NCBI GenBank assembly: GCA_965238305.1
Contig: CBDEHK010000001.1
Coordinates: forward strand, 2,852,001-2,916,000
Length of the DNA: 64,000 nt
Direction of reading: 5' to 3'
From: CBDCGJ01 sp965238305
GTDB taxonomy: Bacteria > Pseudomonadota > Alphaproteobacteria > GCA-2731375
The notes below the pieces were generated by a model that had not been told where the DNA came from, did not search any database, and was given only the letters and a program-made list of their open reading frames with translations. Both the position numbers and the translations under genes were made by a program. Below are positions 35,167-42,594 of this stretch, piece after piece. Numbering within the stretch: the stretch's first letter is position 1; each line of letters opens with the position of its first letter.

Positions 35167-36801
35167 ATGACGCGGTACATCTTCATCACCGGCGGCGTGG
35201 TTTCTTCCCTCGGAAAAGGCCTGGCCTCAGCAGCACTGGGTGCGCTCCTGCAAGCGCGCGGCTATTCCGTGCGTTTACGTAAACTTGACCCTTATCTGAA
35301 TGTCGACCCGGGCACCATGAGCCCCTATCAGCATGGTGAGGTTTTTGTCACCGACGATGGCGCGGAGACGGATTTGGATCTGGGTCATTATGAACGTTTC
35401 ACCGGTGTCTCGGCCCGACAAAGCGATAACGTCACTTCGGGCCGGATTTATCAAGATATTCTGGCCAAGGAACGGCGCGGCGAATTTCTGGGCGGCACGG
35501 TGCAAGTGATCCCCCACGTCACCAACGCGATCAAGGATTTTGTGTTGTCGGAAACTGATGACACCGATTTCATTCTCTGTGAGATTGGCGGTACCGTCGG
35601 CGATATCGAAAGCCTGCCGTTCATGGAGGCGATCCGTCAGCTTGGCAATGATTTGCCGCGCGGGCAGGCGATCTATATTCACGTCACCTTAGTCCCCTTT
35701 ATTGCCGCGGCCGGCGAATTGAAGACCAAACCGACCCAGCACTCTGTCAAGGAATTGCGCTCCATCGGTATTCAACCGGACATTCTGCTATGCCGTAGCG
35801 ACCGTGAAATCCCGACTGGCGAGCGCCGCAAGATCGCGCTCTTCTGTAATGTGCGCGAGGATGCGGTGATCCAGGCTTTGGATGCTTCGTCGATCTATGA
35901 AGTGCCGATCAAATATCATGAGGAAGGTCTCGACCGGGAAGTCCTGAACGCCTTCGGTATCGATGATGCGCCGGATCTCGAGCTCGATCGCTGGCACCAG
36001 ATTATGGAACGTATTTCCTCCCCGGAAGGCGAAGTAACGATCGCCGTGGTGGGCAAATATATCAATCTGCTGGATGCTTATAAGTCGCTTGCCGAAGCCT
36101 TGGCCCATGGCGGTATCGCCAATCAGGTCAAGGTCAATCTGAAGTGGATCGACAGCGAAATCTTCGAAGCCGAAGACGAAGCTTTGCTGCAACTTGAAAA
36201 CGTTGATGGTATCTTGGTGCCTGGCGGATTTGGCGAACGCGGCTCGGAAGGGAAAATCGCGGCGGCACAGTTCGCCCGGGAACGGAACGTACCCTATTTC
36301 GGCATTTGCCTGGGCATGCAGATGGCCGTGGTCGAAGCGGCCCGCAATCTGGTCGGCATGAAGGGCGCCCGTTCGACCGAATTTGGTCCAAGCGATCATC
36401 CCATCGTCGGCTTGATGACCGAATGGATGAAGGGCAATCAGCTGCAGGTGCGCGATAAATATGGTGATCTGGGCGGGACTATGCGCCTCGGACAGTATGA
36501 ATGTCAGCTCTTGCAAGGCTCCCGCGTTGCCGCCATCTATGACGAGGTCGAGGTAATCTTTGAACGCCACCGCCATCGTTTCGAAGTGAATGTGAATTAT
36601 AAGGACGAGCTGGAGAAGGCCGGGCTGCTGTTCTCCGGCATGTCGCCGGATGGGACGCTGCCGGAAATCGCCGAACTGCCGGACCATCCTTGGTATATTG
36701 GCGTGCAATTCCATCCGGAGCTGAAGTCAAAACCCTTCGAACCGCACCCACTCTTCGCCTCCTTCATCGAAGCCGCCGTCGAACAAAGCCGGTTGGTTTG
36801 A
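35167..36801 (+). CDS. pyrG: CTP synthase
   Basis: Aminates UTP to CTP with glutamine-derived ammonia. The N-terminal synthetase domain has FITGGVVSSLGKGLASAALG, KLDPYLNVDPGTMSPYQHGE and EIGGTVGDIESLPFMEA. The C-terminal glutamine amidotransferase domain has VPGGFGERGSEGK, the catalytic Cys in YFGICLGMQMAVVEAAR, and GVQFHPELKSKPFEPHPLF carrying the His/Glu. The 544-residue length is normal. Confidence 0.97.
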   Translation: MTRYIFITGGVVSSLGKGLASAALGALLQARGYSVRLRKLDPYLNVDPGTMSPYQHGEVFVTDDGAETDLDLGHYERFTGVSARQSDNVTSGRIYQDILAKERRGEFLGGTVQVIPHVTNAIKDFVLSETDDTDFILCEIGGTVGDIESLPFMEAIRQLGNDLPRGQAIYIHVTLVPFIAAAGELKTKPTQHSVKELRSIGIQPDILLCRSDREIPTGERRKIALFCNVREDAVIQALDASSIYEVPIKYHEEGLDREVLNAFGIDDAPDLELDRWHQIMERISSPEGEVTIAVVGKYINLLDAYKSLAEALAHGGIANQVKVNLKWIDSEIFEAEDEALLQLENVDGILVPGGFGERGSEGKIAAAQFARERNVPYFGICLGMQMAVVEAARNLVGMKGARSTEFGPSDHPIVGLMTEWMKGNQLQVRDKYGDLGGTMRLGQYECQLLQGSRVAAIYDEVEVIFERHRHRFEVNVNYKDELEKAGLLFSGMSPDGTLPEIAELPDHPWYIGVQFHPELKSKPFEPHPLFASFIEAAVEQSRLV

Positions 36802-36820
36802 TTTTGTGATAAGATGCCTG

Positions 36821-36895
36821 GCCAGCCCGCTCCCCCGGCCCAACCACCCAATCAGTGTACCCTTGTGGGTGGTTGGGCCGGGGGAGCGGGCCGGC
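36821..36895 (+). terminator. very long GC-rich inverted repeat between pyrG and kdsA
   Basis: Arms 36826-36850 and 36866-36890 are perfect 25-bp reverse complements (beginning CCCGCTCCCCCGG), extended to about 30 bp with one mismatch. The loop is 15 nt. There is only CTTT after the stem, so it is not a classical U-tract terminator. It could still terminate pyrG or stabilise its mRNA end. The stem is much longer than a usual terminator. Confidence 0.7.
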
Positions 36896-36920
36896 TTTAG
36901 GACTTAACTAGGACAGAGAA

Positions 36921-37751
36921 ATGACCGCACCGAAAACCGTTTCGATTGGCGCGCTGAATATCGCCAATGACCGCCCGCTGACTTTGATCGCCGGGCCTTG
37001 CGCCATGGAAAGCCGGGACCATGCCTTGATGACGGCCAGCCGGCTGAAGGACATCACCGACGATCTGGGCATCGGCCTGATCTATAAATCCAGCTACGAC
37101 AAGGCCAATCGCACCAGTATCAACAGTCCGCGCGGCATCGGCCTCGATCTGGCGATGGATATCTTCACCGAAGTGAAGGCGGAAATCGGCTGTCCGGTTT
37201 TAAGCGACGTGCATACGGAAGAACAATGCGCCCAGGTTGGCGAAGTTTTGGACGTGCTGCAGATCCCGGCCTATCTCTGCCGGCAGACCGATCTGCTGAT
37301 CGCGGCGGCCAAGACCGGCAAGGTGGTGAACATCAAAAAAGGTCAGTTCCTAGCGCCGTGGGATATGAAAAACGTCGCCCAAAAAGTCGCCGACAGCGGC
37401 AACGATCGCATCATGCTGACCGAACGCGGCGCCAGTTTTGGTTATAATACGCTTGTGTCGGACATGCGTAGTTTGCCGCAACTGGCCGAAGACGGCTACC
37501 CGGTGGTCTATGACGCCACCCACTCGGTGCAGCAACCGGGCGGCAAGGGTGCGACCAGCGGTGGCCAACGTGAATTTGTCCCGGTCCTGGCCCGCGCCGC
37601 CATCGCCGTCGGCGTCGCCGCGCTATTTACTGAAACCCACGAAGAACCCGACCGCGCCCCCAGCGACGGCCCGAATATGGTGCCTTTAGATGAAATGCCC
37701 GCGATGTTGCGGGTCCTGCAAGCACTGGACGCTGTGGCGAAGGGGAATTAG
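36921..37751 (+). CDS. kdsA: 3-deoxy-8-phosphooctulonate synthase (KDO 8-P synthase)
   Basis: Condenses arabinose 5-phosphate with phosphoenolpyruvate to KDO 8-phosphate for lipopolysaccharide core. Motifs: LTLIAGPCAMESRDHAL, YKSSYDKANRTSINSPRG, CPVLSDVHTEEQCAQVGEVL, VVNIKKGQFLAPWDM, RGASFGYNTLVSDMRSL and YDATHSVQQPGGKGATSGGQ. It has 276 residues. The last core gene of the + strand run. Confidence 0.97.
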   Translation: MTAPKTVSIGALNIANDRPLTLIAGPCAMESRDHALMTASRLKDITDDLGIGLIYKSSYDKANRTSINSPRGIGLDLAMDIFTEVKAEIGCPVLSDVHTEEQCAQVGEVLDVLQIPAYLCRQTDLLIAAAKTGKVVNIKKGQFLAPWDMKNVAQKVADSGNDRIMLTERGASFGYNTLVSDMRSLPQLAEDGYPVVYDATHSVQQPGGKGATSGGQREFVPVLARAAIAVGVAALFTETHEEPDRAPSDGPNMVPLDEMPAMLRVLQALDAVAKGN

Positions 37752-37801
37752 GGAAACACGCAACAAATTACTTTGTTAATTTGAAACGCCAATAAACATT
37801 G

Positions 37802-38182
37802 CTATCTGATCTTCCCGTCTTTTCTTTCCGGTTTGGCGACAATTTGCCATCCGTCTTCGTAGATGATGTGGCCAGGGTTTCTCGTTTTTACGATTTCGAT
37901 ATGATAGCCCGCCTCTTCTAGGATCGTTTTGATCCCCCAGATGTGAGATAGGGGCACCTTCGCCGCCGGCTTAAACCAGGAAATCGCACGATGATGCTCG
38001 AGTTCATCCAGTATATCCGGTGATTTCAGATGTTTATTCAACCAATTTTGATGGTACTTGAGTTGATTGTAGGCGTAACCCGGTAAAGAAGGGGCTTCTC
38101 TCAGTTCAGTTGCGAGTTGGAAAATTCCAAGCTTGCTTGCTGAGGTATCATTTCGCCGCATACTTTGAAATCTAAAATACAT
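37802..38182 (-). CDS. hypothetical protein
   Basis: A 126-residue, mostly soluble protein I do not recognise. It is rich in aromatic and charged residues (YAYNQLKYHQNWLNKHL, ELEHHRAISWFKPAAKVPL) and ends in a basic, charged tail. No signal peptide or membrane segment. The start is uncertain (38182 or 38161) as neither has a strong ribosome site. Convergent with kdsA, in locally AT-richer sequence that marks the start of the accessory half. Confidence 0.5.
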   Translation of the reverse strand: MYFRFQSMRRNDTSASKLGIFQLATELREAPSLPGYAYNQLKYHQNWLNKHLKSPDILDELEHHRAISWFKPAAKVPLSHIWGIKTILEEAGYHIEIVKTRNPGHIIYEDGWQIVAKPERKDGKIR

Positions 38183-38306
38183 TCCAAAATTTTTAGTTGT
38201 TTATGTATGTTTCAGTTCTCTATTATTCAATAATCAGCAGTATATCAAGGATAGTTTTGACGCTGTGCGCCGGGGTCAGTTCCAGTGTCATGATCGAGAG
38301 GGATTA

Positions 38307-38687
38307 ATGTCGATTACAGTCAATGTATTACGAATCGCATCGACACTTGCTGCATCGTTGGTCATTGTAAATATGTTAGAGACCTCGAGTGAATTTGATT
38401 TGATTGCATTGGCCTTCTTAGCTTGGAATTTTACTCCGTGTATCCTTGCATTCGCGGTCCTTGCGCGGTCGAAGGTTGGGGCCATGGGCGTTGGTTTTGC
38501 GATCGGTCTAATTGCCACCACGTTGTTTTATCACTTTAGCTGGATGTATGATATTGGAGAAACTGCGACCGGATCGTCCACATCGGGCCTGATTTTTATC
38601 TTCATACCAATATACGCGATCGGCATAGGGATCGTGCTTGCACTTATCGGTTTTGTGACTTCCAAGTTTAATTATACGGGCATGTGA
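38307..38687 (+). CDS. hypothetical four-helix membrane protein
   Basis: A 126-residue integral membrane protein with about four hydrophobic helices (VLRIASTLAASLVIVNML, LIALAFLAWNFTPCILAFAV, VGFAIGLIATTLFYHFSWM, GLIFIFIPIYAIGIGIVLAL). The ATG at 38307 has AGAGGG upstream. No enzymatic motif is visible and I do not recognise the family. Confidence 0.65.
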   Translation: MSITVNVLRIASTLAASLVIVNMLETSSEFDLIALAFLAWNFTPCILAFAVLARSKVGAMGVGFAIGLIATTLFYHFSWMYDIGETATGSSTSGLIFIFIPIYAIGIGIVLALIGFVTSKFNYTGM

Positions 38688-38889
38688 AGGTAAGACATCG
38701 GCTCTTGGTCTATTTCTGGCATCTATCGATGTGGCTGTTGACCGTCCACTTCTCTCCTTGTCCAACAAATCCCAATATTGTCATCATGATTATTCCATCG
38801 ACGACGGCAAAGTGTTCGGCGAGCGTGTTGTTTTCGATGCGCGGGATGTCCATAACAGCAAATTCGTTTTTGTTGCTGCCCGCGGCGTT

Positions 38890-39372
38890 CTAAATCCAGC
38901 GTCGTACTTTATTTCGATAGTCGATATATTCCTGGCCGAACTTGCTTTCCAAGTAACGTTCCTCGCGGGCGATAACGTAAAATTGCAGAATGGCCCAGAA
39001 TATGATCAGCAACGGGAAGGCGGCGAGGCTGCCGGCGGCGATGGCGATGCCGGCGAAACCGATTAGCATGGCCAGGTAAATAGGGTTGCGCGAATAGCCG
39101 TAGATTCCGTCGGTAAAAATTGTGGTGGTGGGTTTCCAAGGTTCGATGTTGGAACCGCCCTTTTTGTGCCTGGGGACCGAAGCCGCCGCGACGCAAGCGC
39201 CAAGGCAGAAAACCAAGGCCCCGATGATCAGTTCCACCGCGCTGGTGGTCTGCAGACGGAACCAGGGCGAATCTATCGCCAATCCGATCACGAGCAGGCC
39301 CACCCAGATCAGCGGCGGCGGAATTTTCACACCGGCATTATCCTCGCTTACCTGATCATGCTGCTCTGCCAT
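38890..39372 (-). CDS. isoprenylcysteine carboxyl methyltransferase (ICMT)-family membrane protein
   Basis: A 160-residue integral membrane protein. The C-terminal half carries the ICMT/PEMT-type signature DGIYGYSRNPIYLAMLIGF, a hydrophobic stretch, then REERYLESKFGQEYIDYRNK, the cofactor-site end of the family. The N-terminal half has two helices (PPLIWVGLLVIGLAIDSPW; ELIIGALVFCLGACVAAAS). The start is supported by GGAGG upstream. The bacterial family is probably an S-adenosylmethionine-dependent methyltransferase, substrate unknown. Confidence 0.85.
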   Translation of the reverse strand: MAEQHDQVSEDNAGVKIPPPLIWVGLLVIGLAIDSPWFRLQTTSAVELIIGALVFCLGACVAAASVPRHKKGGSNIEPWKPTTTIFTDGIYGYSRNPIYLAMLIGFAGIAIAAGSLAAFPLLIIFWAILQFYVIAREERYLESKFGQEYIDYRNKVRRWI

Positions 39373-39475
39373 CTTTCGTCCTCCAGCTTTTGCCGAAATG
39401 TCGTTGCATTACAAAATTGGGGAGGCGGGCGCAAAAACTCAAGCAATATTCGCGGTCACGCGCGGAACCGAGGGC

Positions 39476-40033
39476 TTATTCATCGGCCGCCATCTCGAAT
39501 GAAAAATCGGGGATACCATTGCCGATGTCGCCATAATGGTAGGACTTGATCTTACCAAGTTTCAGCGGATCGTCCGGTGCGACCTGCATGACTGCCGGAT
39601 CGGCTTTCTGCACGCCGATGGCAATGTCGATTTTATCGTCCGCGCCGCGAAACGGAAAAAAAGCGTAATTTATATCGAACTCCTTACCGCTATCGTAGCG
39701 ACGGCGGGTGGTTATCAGGCCGATAGCCGGTTGCCCGAATAGCCCTTCGCTGCCTTTCGATAGGACATGATGATGCGGCGGATAGAACAGGTCCTTCAAA
39801 TCGGTGCCGGTGGGTTCGACATGGGCCTGCTCAACAATCGCTGTCCCGACCAGGCGGACGAGCAACCGGTCCGGCGGAAACCATTGTACGATTGAAAGCG
39901 TGGGTAACAACGAAGTCAATTTGAGCGGGTCAAAATCGGCTTTCCTCGGAACTATTTCGGCGCCGCGCAAAGTCTGCCAATAAGCGTAAAATTGCTCGAA
40001 CTCAGGTTCCACAAATTCTATCTTGTCCGGCAT
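39476..40033 (-). CDS. PAS_5-family (PAS domain) protein
   Basis: A 185-residue cytoplasmic protein of the PAS_5 type, common in Rhodospirillales-like bacteria. Seen: the opening FYAYWQTLRGAEIVPRKADF, LLPTLSIVQWFPPDRLLVRL (start of the PAS-like core), then a C-terminal KIDIAIGVQKAD and KIKSYHYGDIGNG. No output domain, so the role is not clear; a ligand-sensing or adaptor function is possible. A second member lies at 51086-51559 and a decayed one at about 41253-41375. Confidence 0.8.
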   Translation of the reverse strand: MPDKIEFVEPEFEQFYAYWQTLRGAEIVPRKADFDPLKLTSLLPTLSIVQWFPPDRLLVRLVGTAIVEQAHVEPTGTDLKDLFYPPHHHVLSKGSEGLFGQPAIGLITTRRRYDSGKEFDINYAFFPFRGADDKIDIAIGVQKADPAVMQVAPDDPLKLGKIKSYHYGDIGNGIPDFSFEMAADE

Positions 40034-40184
40034 GCGCCGCCTCGTCTTAGTTTATTAGGACATTCTATTGTCAAAACCGTTAATAAAATAGCTAAGAAAA
40101 TAAGTGCGAATATCATAGGGCACGTCTGGGCATTAAATTCAGGCACCTGCAATTTGGCTAATATTCGCCAACGAATGGCAGGCA

Positions 40185-40490
40185 CTATTCCGAAATCAAA
40201 CCTAGTTTTCGTGCCCCGGCATCACCGCACGCCACCAATTGTCCGTTGACGAAATAGGCCGAAAACAAATTTCCTTCAAAAGCAAAATTCACTTTGTCAT
40301 AGGCGCCACGATAGGTGACGCCGGTAATTTGCGTTCCTTTTGCGGCTTTTGCTGGTCTTTTGTAGGATCCGATTGTCGTTGAGATACCGCAACCGGTGGC
40401 GATCTGATTGCGATAACTGTCATAGGGCTGGCCGGCATAGTCTTGGTTGCTTGTCCCGCAAGCGGTGACAATAAACAAACTTATAAGCAT
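40185..40490 (-). CDS. small putative lipoprotein
   Basis: Start taken at 40490, giving a 101-residue protein whose N-terminus is a lipoprotein signal with lipobox (MLISLFIVTACG). The mature part is polar and holds three further Cys (CG near the end and GCGIS). The frame is open to 40577, but those residues look unlike a signal. No recognised family. Divergent from the small gene at 40802. Confidence 0.6.
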   Translation of the reverse strand: MLISLFIVTACGTSNQDYAGQPYDSYRNQIATGCGISTTIGSYKRPAKAAKGTQITGVTYRGAYDKVNFAFEGNLFSAYFVNGQLVACGDAGARKLGLISE

Positions 40491-40801
40491 GAAAGCCAAA
40501 ACCTGCGGGTCTCTACAGCGTGTTTCATAGACGCTGCGAATAGCCGGTAAATGGATAAACAAGAAATTACACTCCAAAATTATCTACAAAAAGAGCGAAA
40601 CCCATAGTTTGTATACCATTTATGGTCGATTTGACATGAATTTAAAATAATATTTTTATATGGGTCGCCTATAATCCGACACTTGTGGCAGGTATTGGTG
40701 CATTTAATTCGAGCTGGTTGCAAAATATTGACTTATTCTCTGCGCAGGGTAAGTATCGCGTGAACGGTCGCCTGTGTTCGGCCGTTCTCAAAGGAATGAT
40801 G
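40491..40801. other. non-coding divergent intergenic region
   Basis: About 310 bp separating the lipoprotein gene (-) from a small + strand gene. It is AT-rich near 40640-40665 and should hold both promoters. I see no clear -35/-10 pair, RNA gene or repeat. Confidence 0.4.
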
Positions 40802-40975
40802 ATGGCAAAAAAACCTAATTACGATTTCGAACGGCGAGAGCGCGAGCGTCTGAAGGCTGAAAAAAAAGCCAAACGCGCCGCCGAAAAGAAAGAAGCCAAG
40901 GAGCGCAAAGCCGCCTTGGCCGCGTTGTCAGAAGGGCCGGAAAGTTCTGATCCGCTTGACAAGGAAGAAACCTAG
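40802..40975 (+). CDS. small highly charged hypothetical protein
   Basis: A 57-residue protein, MAKKPNYDFERRERERLKAE followed by Lys/Ala/Glu-rich helix, a form I have seen among conserved small alphaproteobacterial proteins. Three consecutive ATGs occur (40796, 40799, 40802); the last is best spaced from AAGGA at 40791-40795. Probably a single charged helix; function unknown. Confidence 0.65.
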   Translation: MAKKPNYDFERRERERLKAEKKAKRAAEKKEAKERKAALAALSEGPESSDPLDKEET

Positions 40976-41011
40976 TTTGCACAATTCAAGCAATCCGAAA
41001 GCAGCCATAGA

Positions 41012-41252
41012 CTAGTCAAATTGCAAATGTAGATGAACCGGAAAGGGCGTCCCGTCGGTGTCGATCTGGCCCGCATCTCCCTCTGCGCGACGCAGATTAT
41101 CCAGGACCAAAATTGGTTTCAGGATGGCTGGAATGACCGCCTGGTTTATTTGCGCGCCCAAACAGGTATGCATGCCATGGCCCCATAACATGTAATCCTG
41201 CCACGGGCAGTCCAGGCGGAATTCGTTCGGGGATCTGATCTTGTACGGATCG
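41012..41252 (-). pseudogene. cytochrome P450 C-terminal remnant
   Basis: Read on the - strand this segment gives FDPYKIRSPNEFRLD, then YMLWGHGMHTCLGAQINQA, the P450 heme-binding loop with its Cys. It ends LHLQFD at a normal-looking stop. Only about 75 residues of P450 remain, the N-terminal 350 or so being absent. The style (WGHGMHTCLG, PILKPILVLDNLRRAEG) resembles the P450 half of peroxidase-P450 fusions. It joins directly to a PAS_5 remnant. Confidence 0.75.
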
Positions 41253-41375
41253 AACATCGCCGATGTCGACGAAGTGATAGCTTTTAATAAATGCAAATTG
41301 TAAGGAATCATCAGGGGTCGCCAATTTTGTCGCTGCCATATCGGCGAGACGGACACCAATCGCAATATCGATTTT
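41253..41375 (-). pseudogene. PAS_5-family gene remnant
   Basis: In another - strand frame this segment reads KIDIAIGVRLADMAATKL, then ATPDDSLQFAFIKSYHFVDIG. This matches the C-terminal part of the intact PAS_5 protein at 39476-40033 (KIDIAIGV..AD, PDD.L, IKSYH..DIG). No start and no N-terminal two thirds are present. It ends exactly where P450 homology begins, in a different frame, so this is a deletion or recombination scar. Confidence 0.7.
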
Positions 41376-41439
41376 TGGTTGACGTCGGACAAATCAAGCT
41401 GTGTTCTGCTTCGACACAAATCAAAGGTACGAGGTCAAG

Positions 41440-41925
41440 ATGAGTGTTGAAATTATCGTCGCCGATTACCAGGATGCGCGGCAGGCAGCAGACGTGCTCA
41501 ATCTACTGAACCTCTATGCTATGGATGGAATGGGGCAGGGCAAACCGCTTTCGTCCGACGTTCAGCAGCGGTTGATCGTTGAATTGTCAAAACGCCCACA
41601 CGCCTTTAGCATTCTTTGTTATGTCGACGGTAAAGCGGCGGGATTGGCCAATTGTTTTGAAATGTTTTCCACTTTCAAAGCGCGACCTCTGATCAATATT
41701 CACGACGTCTATGTCCACGAAGAATTTCGTGGCTTGGGGTTAAGCCACCGCCTGCTGGATAAAATCGAAGCGGTGGCGCGGAACAAAGGTTGCTGTAAAA
41801 TCACATTGGAAGTCCTTGAGGGAAATCATCCGGCCCGCAAGTCCTACCAGAAATTTGGTTTTCAAGATTACGAACTCGACCCGGCCGTGGGCAGGGCATT
41901 ATTTTGGGAAAAACCGTTGGACTAA
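41440..41925 (+). CDS. GNAT-family N-acetyltransferase
   Basis: A 161-residue acetyl-CoA-dependent acyltransferase. The GNAT core is seen in INIHDVYVHEEFRGLGLSHR, with the acetyl-CoA pyrophosphate loop RGLGLS, and in ITLEVLEGNHPARKSYQKFG near the C-terminus. The ATG at 41440 follows GAGG; upstream in-frame codons to 41401 add unrelated residues. Substrate unknown. It begins about 65 bp beyond the PAS_5 remnant on the other strand. Confidence 0.9.
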   Translation: MSVEIIVADYQDARQAADVLNLLNLYAMDGMGQGKPLSSDVQQRLIVELSKRPHAFSILCYVDGKAAGLANCFEMFSTFKARPLINIHDVYVHEEFRGLGLSHRLLDKIEAVARNKGCCKITLEVLEGNHPARKSYQKFGFQDYELDPAVGRALFWEKPLD

Positions 41926-41941
41926 AAGGCCGTTTGTTGGT

Positions 41942-42274
41942 TTACCGCTTCCGATAAACTTGCGTTCTAGCAGTGACATGATCAGTAAATTTATACCAAC
42001 CGCGCATGTCGATGAATTCCGGGGTCTCTAACGCTTCCGGTCCGCTCAATTCATAGATGGCGACATAGCTTTTCGCAGTAATTCTCTTGTTTCCCCCACC
42101 CTTTGTTATGCTGGCTTCGTTGACAGAGACGTAGCGTCTGCCGCTCAAAACACCCGGACAGGCTAGTGCATCCGGTAGATGCTCCTCATCATACCATTTA
42201 TTCCAGGCAGTTTCGTGCTCAGGCGGAATTTCTGCCTGCACGATCAGAAGATAATTGGCGGCATCGTTCACCAT
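41942..42274 (-). CDS. DUF/EthD-like dimeric alpha-beta barrel protein
   Basis: A 110-residue soluble protein. The N-terminal part YLLIVQAEIPPEHETAWNKW continues with YDEEHLPDALACPGVLSGRR, a pattern typical of EthD/stress-responsive dimeric alpha-beta barrels that often act on small aromatic or lipid-like molecules. Start 42274 is supported by AGGAGT just upstream. Convergent with the GNAT gene. Function not predictable. Confidence 0.75.
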   Translation of the reverse strand: MVNDAANYLLIVQAEIPPEHETAWNKWYDEEHLPDALACPGVLSGRRYVSVNEASITKGGGNKRITAKSYVAIYELSGPEALETPEFIDMRGWYKFTDHVTARTQVYRKR

Positions 42275-42594
42275 TTTATTACTCCTGTATCGTTGGCGAC
42301 ATCGGTGAACACGATCTCTCCAAATCTGCGTCATGTTCGATCGGACTTAGACGAAAGATTAACCACTATGGATTAATTTATCTACGCTTAAGCATTTTGT
42401 TGATAAAGCCAGTCGAAAACTCGTAAGTTCCCGGGTGCTAAACTGAGACCAGAGGCAATACATAAGTGCGTTTTTGAGCAGCCGACGTTTGAAAGTTAGG
42501 ATGTTTAGTAGAAAAAATGCTGAACACCGCCAAACAGTTGATCGCGTATTGCTAATTGGACATCAATCTTAACGCCGGTTCGAGGGAAAAATGT
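42275..42594. other. non-coding divergent intergenic region
   Basis: About 320 bp between the EthD-like gene (-) and the sensor kinase (+). It should contain both promoters. No RNA gene, repeat or convincing promoter pair was recognised. Confidence 0.4.

Noticed and set aside
35788..36714. 308-codon - strand frame opposite pyrG
   Set aside because: Shadow of a strongly conserved gene; low-information composition and no family match.
38265..38290. GGGGTCAGTTCCAGTGTCATG, similar to phrases seen in dispersed bacterial intergenic repeats
   Set aside because: Only one arm is visible and no copy occurs elsewhere in the window, so it cannot be supported as a repeat.
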